64,000 bases of DNA from Apis mellifera (Eukaryota; Arthropoda; Insecta; Hymenoptera; Apidae): the NCBI RefSeq assembly GCF_003254395.2, contig NC_037640.1, positions 7,980,289 to 8,044,288 on the forward strand. The letters run 5' to 3'. A program made the translations under genes and the position numbers. The notes beneath the pieces were generated by a model, which was not told the DNA's origin, did not search any database, and worked only from the letters and a program-made list of their open reading frames with translations. This document shows, one piece after another, positions 1-13,128 of the stretch (the first letter of the stretch is position 1; each line of letters starts with the position of its first letter).

Positions 1-1015
1 TCAATTATCCTCCTTTTACTTTCAAAAATTCCTTCGATCTATATACTCGCATTACACATCTTCCAATCTAGAAAATCTTGATGTTTTTCGAAATACACAC
101 AGTGTAATATATTTAATATTATTAACGTTAGGTCTACCATGTAAAATATTTTATATTTATATTAACTATAAATTCACTACCAAGCATCAATTATTCCCCT
201 TCTACTGAATCCAAAAATTCCTTTGATCTCTATACTCTCATTACACATCTTCTTCCAATCTAGGAAATCCTGGTGTTTTATTTTATTGCAACTTTTCATT
301 GATAAATACCCACAGTATGCTATAACATATTTAATATTATTAACGCTAGGTCGGTCTACCATGTAATATAAAATATTTAACTATAAATTCACCACCAAGT
401 ATCAATTATCTCTCTTCTACTGAATCCAAAAATTCCTTTGATCTATATTTGTATAATGTCTTCTTCCAAAATCCTGGTGTTTTATTTTACTGCAACTTTT
501 CACTTTCAACTAAATCCATCATCAAGCATCAATTATCCTCCTTTTATTTAGAAATCCAAAAATTCCTTCGATCTATATACTCGCATTATACATTTTCCAA
601 TCTAGAAAATCTTGGTGTTTTTCGTCGATAAATACAGTGTAACACATTTAATATTATTAACGCTAGGTCTATTATGTAAAATAAAATATTTATATTAATT
701 ATAAATCTAGCACCAAGCATCAATTATCCTCCTTCATTAGATTAATTCTCCAAAAATTCGCATTCCTTCGATTTATATACTCGCATTACACATCTTCTTT
801 CAATCTAAAATCCTGGTGTTTTATTTTATTGCAATTTTTCTTCGATAAATCCACACACAAATGTAACACATTTTGACGTTAATATTATTAACTAGAAATT
901 CACCACCAAGCATCATCGATTAAACCCATCCTCTGCTTATTGGATTAATCCTCGAAATGAAAATTCGAATCTCTTCGATCTTTTTACTCGCATCTTCGCA
1001 TCATACCTAGAGAAA
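1..1015. repeat. AT-rich tandem repeat, about five and a half divergent units
   Basis: Units start with TCAATTATC-like sequence at about 1, 187, 402, 529 and 720, with a degraded sixth from about 913. Each unit contains CCAAAAATTCCTTCGATCTA, TTAATATTATTAACG and an end like CACCAAGCA. Units are 127-215 bases long because of internal deletions. The array may extend left beyond the window. Confidence 0.85.
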
Positions 1016-2439
1016 ATACCTTTTTCCAAAAGTAGGAACGGGGAAATATTGCTATCAGAAAACTGACATCCGGCACGGAATATTAATCACGAATCGATTC
1101 GTACCGAGCCCGGATAGCATTCATGAGTTTTCACCGACCGTCCACAGCTTTTTCTCTCTCTCTCTCTCTCTCTTTTTTTCACCTGGAATAACCCAGGGCT
1201 TCGGTTATTCGATCTCCGTTCTCTCCCGTGGCTCATAAAAAATGCAGCGCCGCGATCGCGCATGCATTCCTCATCAAAGCAGGCGCCGTTCGAGGGAGAG
1301 AGGGTGCTGCACACTCGGAGAAAACCAAAATATTCCGCGTCAATGTTTTCTTTTCTCGCCGTTCCACGGATCTCCCTCCCTCCCCGTTTCGGAGAGGGAT
1401 CAACGTATCCAACAATGCGTCCCTGGAAATTAAACTAAGCTATCGCTCTCCTTTCCTCGCCATCTTTTTTCTACGGGAAGAATGGAGAATTTTTTTTAAT
1501 TGGAAGATGGCTCTCAATATAGTATTGTGCATAGATCATGCAAAGCGGAAATGATTAAAAAGTAATATTAAATAAATATAAAAGTGTATTTTGAATAATT
1601 GCAAAAACGTTTAATACAGTTTTATATCGTAATTATTTTTATTGGCAGTTGTGTTTATATGGAAGAAATAATTTCACTTGGTAAAATGGATTTTGAGAAA
1701 TTAATAATTGGTTGTCTTCAATATTCAAAAAAATTAAAAAGATTTAGAGAAATGCATTACTGATGATCGAATGATAAGATAATTCTCCAAATTAACTATC
1801 ATTGCCGATTATCATAAATCACAAATTGGAAAAATCGATAGCAAAAAAGGAAAAAAAATGATCGACAGACGAGGGAAAAAATAAAACGGTCGAAATCTCA
1901 TCTCCTACTTAATTTTCATGGAGATGTGGGTACGAACTTTATACATTATTCGAAAAAAGTATTGTAAAAGGATGGGAGGGGAGCAAAAAGCAGCACGGTT
2001 GAAAAAGGTTGCAGAGCCGTTTCGACGCCGTCGTCATAATTCAGGGTGGAAGGTCGAGGGATTCTAAATGTATGACGTAGTTATACGTCGATACGTTTTT
2101 CCCCTTTTTTCTTCTTTTTTTCTTTTTCTCATCCCTCTCATCCTTGGATCGGATGACCCCGGCTACAATGACACGGGACGAAATATGCGAGCACTCGTAC
2201 GTTATCGACGCGTCAGAAACATGAACCAATTTACAACGCGTCGATATCATCATCCCAACCCCGAGAAGAGTAAGGGATGAAGAGTGTATTTCCGGGAATT
2301 AGAATCATTCGAGTGTTTCACGAATTCGAGAGGAGGGAGAAAAAAGAATTTTTACCCCTTCTTCTTATTTTCATCCCTTTATTATTTCCCCTTACTTCGT
2401 ACTTTCTTTATTAACATGAGATATTTTCTCTGAAATTTT
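1016..2439. other. Gene-free stretch
   Basis: No supported coding region. It contains a (TC)n run at about 1151-1171 and a moderately CpG-rich part at about 1040-1480. Open frames here lack domain-like features. Confidence 0.6.
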
Positions 2440-2875
2440 GGAGGACAAGCTTTTCAATATTTATAATTGGTGAAATAATTTTTATACCTTTCTCTTTTTT
2501 TTTTCTCGAAATGGAGGGGATAAGGTTTTTAATATTTATAATTGGTAAAATAATTTTTATACGTTTCTCTTATTTTCTTCTCGAAATGGAGGGGATAAGA
2601 TTTTTAATATTTATAATTGGTAAAATAATTTTTATACGTTTCTCTTTTTTTCTTCTCGAAATGGAGGGGATAAGTTTTTTAATATTTATAATTAGTAAAA
2701 TAATCTTGATACGTTTCTCTTATTTTCTTCTCGAAATGGAGGGGATAAGGTTTTTTTAATATTTAGGTTATTTTTAAGGTATTATTAAGGTTATTTTTAA
2801 ATATTTATAATTGGTAAAATAATCTTGATATAATTTTTCTCTTATTTTCTTCTCGAAATGGAGGAGTAATAGTAT
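2440..2875. repeat. 75-base tandem repeat, about five copies
   Basis: Unit contains TTTAATATTTATAATTGGTAAA, ATACGTTTCTCTTATTTTCT and CTCGAAATGGAGGGGATAAG. Because the unit is a multiple of three, it creates a repetitive open frame at 2511-2759 that is not a real gene. The last copy is interrupted by extra TTATTTTTAAGG sequence near 2765-2800. Confidence 0.9.
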
Positions 2876-5800
2876 CTCTGAGTGATATTTATCAATGTGA
2901 TCATTCACTATTGAACAATAGTGAATTTGTTTTGAATGTCCGCTTCGCGGTTAAATAACTGAAATTCATCGGCTTATACAACGCGGGCGGGGTTCTTGTT
3001 AATGCATGATACATTTCACGGCATGAATAAGTTCGTCATTGGTGGTCCGCTCATGCACAGTGCGATTCCACTTGGCTGTGGCGTGCCATACCTCGTGATT
3101 TCTCTTTCACCATGCATACGTAGATTAGTGCGCCACGTACCCAGCCATACACACGCACACACACACACACACACACACTGGTAGCTTTTCGCAAAAATTA
3201 AAACGTGATAAACGCGTTTATCGGAAATGAAATAATCGGAAAAAAGAAATCGATCCCGTTTCATGATTAAAAAAAAAAAATGGAATTTCGAAATTCAATT
3301 TAGTCGAAAAGAAATATCAAATTTGGGATTTAATTACAGGGAATAGTATTTAAAATATTAAAATTGGATATTAGTTTAAATCTTTTTAACGAGAGAAAAG
3401 AAATCTATCCATTATAGAGATAAAACTATATCGTAAAACGAACGTTAGGAATAAAACGAGCTCGAAATAAAACTTTCACTCGCGTTAAACTCGATTCGAG
3501 CTATCCCTCGAGACAATTCAATTCATTAAATTATATCCCGATTTATGAACTCGCCAGTTCGTTTCTCCCCTGTTAATCGAAGAAATTTGGAAAATACCAA
3601 TACTATCGTACGAACCGATTGGAACGAAACGAAACGATGCGTTATTCTCTCTCTCTCTCTCTCCCTCGTTTCTTTTTTTTCCTCCCTCCCTTTCTTTCTT
3701 CCTTTTTCATTCCCATTCAAATTCGCCGAAATTGCCTACTGAAAACCGGAAAATTGAACCGGAACCCTAGCCATTTTCCACACGTATCGAGCAATTAGCC
3801 CTCCCTCCCCCCTCCCCCCGATCGGTTGCGGTGCGAACGATTATTGCCGCGTGGATAATTGCAGAATCCAATAACAAACGTCCTTGAAGTCCACCGCTTC
3901 CCACGGGGCTTTTGCGCGATTTAACTTTTGTGCAACGTAACGGCCGCGATTATGAGTTATTCACCCACCCCTCCCTCCCTCCTTTCGAAACTTGGCGCGC
4001 AATTCGAAAACGGAAGAGGCGGAGGTGTACACGATCCGTCTCCCTCGAAATTCGTGGAGATATTTCATTCTTTGATGGGGAAGAAAAAATTGTCGAAGAA
4101 TTTTGTATAATTTTGTATAATGTTGAACTGAAATATTGATATTTAATATATTTATATTTTATAAAAGAATTTTTTTTATGTATCTAAAGATTAAATTTAT
4201 TTAAATAGCAAGTAAAGTTAATGGAAAGTTTTATTTCTATATTATATTTTCAAAATATATATAAATATTCAAGTTCATTAACTTTTAAATTAAAATAATT
4301 TTATATTAAGATTTTAAATTTTTAATTAATTTGATTTTCGAATTAGATTATCTCATAATTTTCTTAAGTAAAAATTTAGGAAAAAATATAAGAGATAAGT
4401 TGTTGTGAATAATATATATTAATATTAGTATATCGAATATTGTAATTGAAAACTCGTAGTAATAACCGAGGAATATAGATTGTAATTCGACTTGGAAAGA
4501 ATGTATTTAACAAGGGAAAATAAACTGCATTACATAGAACATCTCACCACATATGCCTTTGTTCCACTGATCCCGAACGACGCTGTGTCGCGCAAACGAT
4601 TTGAAAGAAAAGGGGAAGAAAGTGAATCGAATATAGCGACGTACAAAACACAAAACGATATATCATAAAATTTCTTTTCTTTTTTTCTAAATACCTTCCC
4701 GATTACATAGAAAAATTATTATACGCGAAATAAAATTATCATTCGTGAAGACCTTATTCTTTTTTTTTTTCATTAAAAGAGAAAGAAGGAGAGAAATTCG
4801 GACAAATATCGATATGGCGAAGAATAGGAGGGAAGAGGGGTGGAAGAGGGAGAAATTGGTGGAGAACAAGCGCGATGGAAAAAGCGCGAGAGGAGGGGAG
4901 GAGGAGGGTCGAGAAGGGGTGGGGCATTGTAGATTGGATGGTGACAAGATGCGGTAAAATTGCAACTGTCGGATCTCACGTTCCACGGATTCACGTGCTG
5001 CCACGTACAGGCACACCGTTCAGAGCCAGATTTCGCGAATGAGCTTCCCCCTCTCTCCCTTCTCTCCCCCCCTTGTCGATCGATCGGCAACGCGCTCCCT
5101 TTGACACGCGACTTCCACGATTGATGGAACTACGATGCCGTTTAATGTTATGTACGTTTCGTTCGTGCTTTATTGGCTTCCGTCACACGTTGTTGGAATT
5201 GGAGAAATAGGAACTGTAAAGGAAATATACATGTTTCATGATTTTACGTAATCTTTTTTGTAAAATTGTTTCGATATGCCATATAATATGATTTATTATA
5301 ATGAGCTATTGATCTTGCTCCAACTCGATTACTTTCTCGAAAATTCGAAAAAATATTCAAAATATAGGTCGATGATATTACAGGTTTGTTCAAAAGAGGA
5401 GAAAGCTAAAAAGTTTGGAGGGGGAAGGAAACGCGTGGAACGACAAAGAGGATCGTGGGATCGCGTTTATCCACAATTATTCGAGGAATCGGTGTCGAGA
5501 TAAATCATAACGCGGGAAAATTCGAACCGATTATTCGAAACCGAAATTGGCCCGCGCGATGGCCACCGATGGAGATGGATTATTGATCAGATTATTCGGA
5601 AGACGCGGTCAGCTGTTCGATTCGCTGACCGAATCGGATATATCGAGTTATTCACGGATCTTGCTTCGATCGAAGGGATTCTGGGAAAAGGAAATTCGAC
5701 AATCCATTCGACAGTGTTTGTGACGTATTTTTCTCAAAGAAAGTTTTTAACAAAAACTTCCCTCTTCGAGGATACCGATATACGTATTTTTAAACTTTGA

Positions 5801-8800
5801 TTATTAATCGATGATATCGTAAAAAATTTAATTATTCGTGAGTTAACTTATTGATTATAAATCTATCGCAATTACAAGAGGAATTTATTCACTTTTTTAA
5901 TTCCACGATATCACCGCTGTCGTCAACTTCGAATTATTATTATTATTATCGAGCCGGAAACGTATATATATATAAAACGTCTAGGAGGATAGCCTTTCGG
6001 ATTGGGCCGCATTTAAAACAATGCCAGGCCAATAAATCAGCGATAATGCATTCGCCGTAATGAATAAATTGATCGAGTTATTGTACGGGGGCGGCCATAT
6101 AAATTAACGTAGACGTCGGCGTGTCGCGCTTTGTTCAACCATGTAGAATTTGAAGCACGAAATCTATACTGTGTTGCTACATCGTTGTTCTACGTTGTGT
6201 GCACGCCAAAATGAACGTATAAAACGATGCTACTTGAATAAGAATGGCGATCACAAATCACTCTATCTTTCATCGTGGATATTCTTTTTTTCTTCTTCTT
6301 TTTACGAATACAAACAGCGAGGAATTATATTATTATATGGATATTTTCGATGGAGGATATGGATATGGCGGAGAGAAAGATTCGAGAAACGATACAATTT
6401 CGTGGCAATGTTTATGGGGGTGTATTATTTGAATTTTTATAAAATAATCTACATTGGATTCGAAATTTTCAGATTTTTCGTAACGTAAGATAAATTTGTA
6501 CAAATTTTTTAAAATATTCCGTTTCAAAAAAAAAAAAATGGAAAGACGAATCAAATTTAGGTTTCTCTTGATAATTTTGGAAATTCGCTGTGCAATATGC
6601 AATTTTATCGAAATTTTGTGAAATATTTTACACAGATGTGAAAAGGAGAATAATTTCCTTTATGAATAAATGAAAATGTGTAATTTTTACACTCTTCGTA
6701 TCAAAACATGTAAAGTTCGTATAAAGTTTATACATTATTTCACGCTGATAAAAGTTTTCAAAATATTTTTCCTCGATTTTAAATTTTCAATGTTAAAATA
6801 GGTATATTTATAGTATAGCGCAGTATAATAGTATAGCTGTTTATGAAACTTTTGCATTATTCGCAACGGGAGAATTACAATGAACAATAATTTTCGAAAT
6901 ATTTTGCCTCTATTCTCGTATATATTCTCGATAGCAAAACAAGAATATTTAAAAAATGATTTACCGTAATAATGGAAATTTTACTATAAAAAAAAAAAAA
7001 AAAAAAAATGGAATTTAGATATATTTCGTAAAATATTACATTTTGAAAAAAACTGTATTAACATCGTGTACAGATAAAAAAAATTTCATTCCCGAATGTA
7101 TCGTAAATTTTATATATACATGTATTGGCAAAAGTTTTGAAAAACATTTTATTGCGAATTCAAAACTTTTGAATCTGTTTATTAAATGTTTTTTTTTTTT
7201 TTATAATAAAATACCATTTGAGATTGAGATGTACAAATATTTTTAAAAATATTAAACCTTTGTTGTCAATTAATGAAAAGAAAATAATATTTATCGATTC
7301 TATATACATATAAAAATAACGGTATATTTTTTTATTTTTTCTACGTAAATTTTGCATTGTTTTCACGTTTCACATTTAAAATCCTGTTTCCAAATGTAAT
7401 GTTATTTTCAATCTCTTTAAAAACTTTTACATAAATTAAACTTTTTTTTACAAAAATTCATAATAATTACAAGTAAGAATCATATTTGTATAATATTTCA
7501 CGAGATAATAATACATTTTAGATGAAACAAAGTTTTTTTTCATATGTATTCCCTTTAATCTTTAATCTTTACAAGTAGTACAGCTCTGCGTGTAACCGGG
7601 CAAGTGATGAAGCTCGAACGTAGCCCGACAAGTGATACAAGCCAGCGTAATGTCGAACAAGTAGCTTGCCTCTGTACACGATCAGTCACAGTACACATCC
7701 AACATAATCGAACGACCGAACAACGAATTAAAAACAACACCAGATAAGAAAAATACTTAATTAAATTATAATTATCACTTTTTAAAATTATATCAATGAA
7801 TTTACACGCGTTCTCTCTCGTACCAAAAAAAATTTCCAAATTTTGTTTAATCTAAAAATCATCATCTCGAATGACGAGATACATTCAAACACTCTGACAA
7901 ACGGAAACAAATTCCTTCCCGAGCAAAACCTCGATAATCAACATCGTAATTATCCCCGATAGTGCAACCCAAAACCAGAGTTGACAAAACAATTTCATCC
8001 CTTCTTTTTACCGGTTAATTCGCTCCCGCATGATTTATCGCATATCACAAGTACATTCTCGTCCAAAAGTTTATCTCACTGTAAAATGATTCATTCACCA
8101 AATTTTACAACATTCCACATTCTCTCAGAGAATATAACAATGAATATGATCAATCTTCTTTTTATCTCTTATCATTCTATACCAATCTTTACAACCATCT
8201 TGGTTTCGTATCTTTCTCAATATTTCTCTTCTTTTAATTCGTTTCAAAAGTATTTCACGAGAATAAAAATATTTTCGATTTCATCGAATCGATTTGGAAG
8301 AATTTTAATTAACTTTAAGGATGAATATTCGAAATAAATAATTCACGTCCATACTTGTGGGCAGGACTGTACCGCGTGCGGCAACAGGGCCGCGCGAAGA
8401 TTGATCATTATTATAATCTGGTAGGGCGGTGGCGGGAACATCTGCTACTGCGAACTCCTCTCATCCATCTCCATCACGCGGCCGTAGTTTCGCACATGCA
8501 TAATCTCGACAAACCCCGGTTGTCCGACAACCAAGATCCATTTCTGATCTTATTCGTATCCGTTCTCCTCCCATCCTTCCCGTTTCCCCTGATTCAGCTC
8601 GGTATTTCCCGTACTCGTGGATCTCGTTTTAATCCACTCGAATTATTAATTAATTCAATTTTTGTGAAGAGAGGAAGGAGATGAAATCGGTGGGGAAATA
8701 AGAGAGGGAAGAAGGGAAAGAAGAAGACGGAGGGAGAGATATTGAGATTCGATAGATAGGTGAATCTCGGATAGGAGAAAATTATTTTGAGCTTACATGG

Positions 8801-11800
8801 AGATGTTTAATTTAATGGGAAACGGAAATAGTGCTTTTTATACGAATATGTAGAGGAATAAGTAACAAAATTCGATTTACGTTAGATTTCGAAATTATCT
8901 CGAAATAATAAGAGCGCAGTTTTTATTCCTCCTGTTACAAAGTGTAAAATCATTTTATTTTATTCTAGTAAGATACTACTAGTAAGATTCGTCAAATATT
9001 TGAAAGATCGTCTCTCATTAAGCAAAGGGATTAATGAGATAAAAGAGAAAAATTCCTTTCTCTCTTTCTTTCTCGAAACCATTGATTACAATCCACAACG
9101 AAAATTCAATCAAGATTGAACGAATTGAAGAAAAATTATCGATATATAACGCGCTCTCGATGGGAGTCGTAAATTCATTTAAAAGAAACAAAAGGAAAGA
9201 AAAAGAAGAAAAAAGCCGCGATCCCTGTTTAATCGATAAGACTACCTCGAAGGTATCCAATCTTCCTCCTCGATCTTCCTCGATTCAAAGGGACAGATAC
9301 AACATACCCCCTCCACCTCCGTTTCCGTTAATTCAATTCAATCTATATTCATCGACGCCCGATTTCGTCAGAATAATGGCAGCCATTCGGCATAAATAAT
9401 AATAATAAGAAAAAGGGAGGTGGAGGGAGGGCATTCGATCTTTCATTAAATTTATGATAAAGGATTCGAAGGGAGGGGGAACTTGGTCTCGTTTGGAAAC
9501 GAGACCCCCGCCGGAGGGGGTCTTCCACTTCCGGACGTATTAAAAAATCGATCGAAGGGGATGGAAAAATTCGATCTTCGAGTGGAAAGCAATAATCGAA
9601 GGAAGGAAGGGAAGAAGGTTGAGAAAAGGATTTCCTTTTTCCGTTTATCTGACGCGTATTATTCCATGATTTCTCCCTTTGATTCTTTTTTTTTATTTCT
9701 TTTTGTAGATATCTTCGAGTATCTTGTATCAAACGTTTCTTCCTCGGGATGAATATATATTTCGGGGATTTCGGGGATTGACGGAAAGGAATTGAGAGAG
9801 TCGAACAGTGTGCTGGTGGAATTCAATTGTGGTGGAAGGTTCGCACGGATAAAGAATTTATTTTTCGTGGAATAAGAAGGGGCGTGATTTTTAACTTCTT
9901 TCAGAGGAAATTTTTCCTCTGACAAATAATGGTAATTTTAGATCGATACTAGAGATACTGGATCTCGATTCCATTCTAATTTGAATGGTTTGGGTAAATT
10001 TAAACAGATGGACTTGCGCGAGTCTCTCAGAAATCTGTTAAATTGATCGATTCGCTCTCGAAGATCTTCCTTATCGTTTCTGATTAAAAATCGATTCAAT
10101 ACTTCTTTTTTTATTCCTTCTCTTTATCGTACAGATTTTTCACGCCACTTATATTCCATTGATGGGGAAAAATTTAATTTAAGCTTAAAGTTCGTAACGT
10201 AATGACAATTCCGAATAATTGCAGTACTAAAAAAGATTATAGAAAAATATCAATTATAAATGTTACTCGAAGTAAGTTTATTCCAAAATTTTTTAAATCT
10301 GATTACTTTTTCCAAACTCTGCCGATAATCCATCAAGTTAAAATTTCGAACAAACCTCAACGTTGCATTTCCCCTCCCCTCATTTATTACTTATTACAAT
10401 TACCTCCAATTATCCAAGTACCATACATTTTCAATAATATTCGATATTCTGGTTAATCGTTTAATCCCAATAATTCCTCTCTCACAGATACGAGAGAAAG
10501 GGATACGGATATTCGAAAATGGAATTTTTTTTTTCGACAAGACTCGCACAGAGGACAGTGTCGTAGGTTGGCAAGTTTTAACGAGGGATACAAATTTGAT
10601 CCGATGTGGCGGCGCGTCGAGACGAGGGGCGTGAGAACGTATTTTAAGCCGGGCCAAATAATTGATCAGATGAATTATTTCCGCTCGTGCGACGCCACGA
10701 TTATTAACGAGGATCGATCGATCGCCCTTCCACCTTGCCCGCGATCGAAACGCGATTTTTCTCTTTTTCATGATAATCGAAATAACGAAGTTTCCTTTCC
10801 TTATTTACCATTTTTACCATTTTTACCATTTTTTTACCATTAATTTTTCTTATCCTCGTTGTAATAATAACGCGAAAGCTTTCGATTTTTCATCGATAGA
10901 AGACAGCTTCCGATTTTTTCCAACCGCGTTTCAAAGGAGTTTCTTTTTCTTCTTCCTCCTCCTCCTCCTCCTCCTCTTCTTCTTGCGTCGGCCCATTACC
11001 TCAAACGCGACGAGAAAACCGTTTTCACGGTTGTCCGCGCGCAGTGGAAAAACGCTGCTCTCCGCGTATTTTTCCCTATTTCTCCTCCCCCTCCGCGTTC
11101 TCGAATCTCCGCGCGATGCTGAGCATCGCGAAAATCGAACGATCTTTCACGTGGAAATTGACCAAGCTGGCTCTCCACAAGAGATAAAGCTTCGTATTTA
11201 CTTTTGCTTCGAAGAGAAGAGAGAGATTTGGCCATTTTCGAAATACGTATACGCGAAATAGAAGAAGAATTTTCAATAGAAAGTGAAAGATTGACGCGCA
11301 GAAATATCGTAATTATCGATCGCGACATGCGTATATTTAAATCGAATCTCTGTTTTCTGGATCATTGGAATTAGATAGAAAGCTGCTAGTAAAAAGTCCA
11401 CGATACGATTTCTCTTTTTTTTTAAAACTAACCGTATTAAAAATATTTAATTAACAACAAATAAAATTGCTTTAAAAGAAAAAAGAGACACGTTCGTAGA
11501 AAAAGAAAACAACACGATTTATCTTAAAAAAAAAAGATTCTTTCGAATTCTCATTTCCTCCGATTTTTCAATATTCTTCTCGAATTAGCGAAAAAATAAA
11601 TTTTTCTTATATCTCCCTCTCTCTCGTGTATTCACCGATGCGTTCAAGTATCCATCTATACGGGAAAATAGAGATTAAAACGAAGTAGGAAATAGGGGTG
11701 TGCAAGTGCAAGCGCACCAGGGACGATAATTCAGAAACCGGAGAAATCAATTCCGGTAAGCCGAATTCGACCTACATTCCGCATCGATTTGACACTACAC

Positions 11801-12099
11801 CAAGCCTGAGATTAAACGGGCTGGGAACCCGAGTGACCGCGTCATCGGCCCGCTAAAATATTTAATTCGAAATCCGTCGGATTAAAAACCGTTTCCCCGG
11901 TGCTAGCCCGGCAACCCCTCTCGATTTATGGCCGAATCATTTCCTCTTCGTTATAACCTGTACACCGTTGTACATAGGCGCCGGGGATCAATCGATTCTT
12001 CCGCGTTATTTTCGGTGAATGGAAATATCTTGTTCAATTTGAGTTATTTTTTTTTTCTCTTTTTTTTTTTACAAAATTTTACACGATTTCTATATTTCA

Positions 12100-12138
<39 letters not shown>

Positions 12139-12295
12139 ATAATAATGAGATTTAATTATCGATTTATTTTTCGCGAAATTTCTCGAAAAGGACGAATATT
12201 TATTTACATGAAATAATCGCGATGCAAATTTGTGAAAATAAATTTGCACAATATATAGAAATGAATAATTTCTTCCTATTGTCTTTTACATAAAT
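2876..12295. other. Gene-free stretch upstream of the first visible Dscam exon
   Basis: No exon could be recognised on either strand, and no signal-peptide exon with a matching splice phase was identified. Contents include a 24-base palindrome at 2903-2926, a (CA)n run at about 3144-3178, overlapping GC-rich hairpins at 9485-9522, a TTTACCATT run near 10801-10841, a CTC/CTT run near 10952-10983 and a (TA)n run near 12103-12135. Confidence 0.55.
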
Positions 12296-13069
12296 TTATA
12301 TAAAAAGATTTTAACATTTTTTATACAAAATATTTTTATATTTATATCGACACGATATTTCAAATTGACGAATAAAAATTCTAAATTTGTATAAGAAAAA
12401 GAAGACTAACATTTTTTAATCATTGAATATACGAATACACGATATTTTAAATCACAATTGACGAATAGGAATCCTAAACTTGTATAAAAAAAAAAAGACT
12501 AGCATTTTTAACCATCGATATACAATACACGATATTTTTTTATAATATTTATCGAGAGAAAGACAAGACGATGTCTAAATCAAAGTTGGACAAATAGAAA
12601 TCCTAAATTTGTATAAGAAAAGAAATTAATATTTTTTAACCATCGATATTTTAAATTAAAGTTGACGAATAGGAATCCTAAATTTATATAAGAAAAGAAA
12701 AATTAATATTTCTTTATATATAAGAAAAGAATAATTAATATTAATTTAATTTTTAACTACCGATATACAATACACGATATTTTTTTATAATATTTATCGA
12801 GAGAAAGGCGATATATGACGAAGAAATCCTAAATTTGTATAAGAAAAGAAAGACTAGCATTTTTAACCATCGATATACAATACACGATATTTTAAATCAA
12901 AGTTGACGAATAGGATAATATAATAAATTTGTATAAGAAAAGATTTTAGCATTTTTTAACCACCGATGTACAAAATACGCGATATTTTTATACTTATCGA
13001 GATGGAGAGAGAGAAAGGCGAGACGATATATGAAATATCAAAGTTGGATGACGAAATCCTAGAAATCGT
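12296..13069. repeat. AT-rich minisatellite ending just before the Ig1 exon
   Basis: About seven divergent copies beginning near 12362, 12461, 12585, 12660, 12818, 12902 and 13043, with a partial copy before them. The shared core is GTTGACGAATAGGAATCC, TAAATTTGTATAAGAAAAGA, TTTTTAACCATCGATATACA and ACACGATATTTT. Units vary from about 75 to 160 bases. The array stops about 60 bases before the acceptor at 13128. Confidence 0.85.
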
Positions 13070-13128
13070 TTGTCGACGCACGAACTCCATTAACGTATAT
13101 CTATCCGTGTCTTTAATCTGCCCCTCAG

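Noticed and set aside
2511..2759. Open frame with a repeated 25-residue unit (MEGIRFLIFIIGKIIFIRFS)
   Set aside because: It is the translation of a 75-base AT-rich tandem repeat with no start context, splice signals or homology.
8355..8684. Open frame of 109 codons with mixed composition
   Set aside because: No domain, no plausible splice partners in phase with the Dscam exon, and composition like neighbouring non-coding DNA.
12966..13128. Met at 12966 as the start of the Dscam protein
   Set aside because: The sequence before 13129 is tandem repeat and splice-acceptor pyrimidine tract, and its translation is charged rather than a signal peptide.
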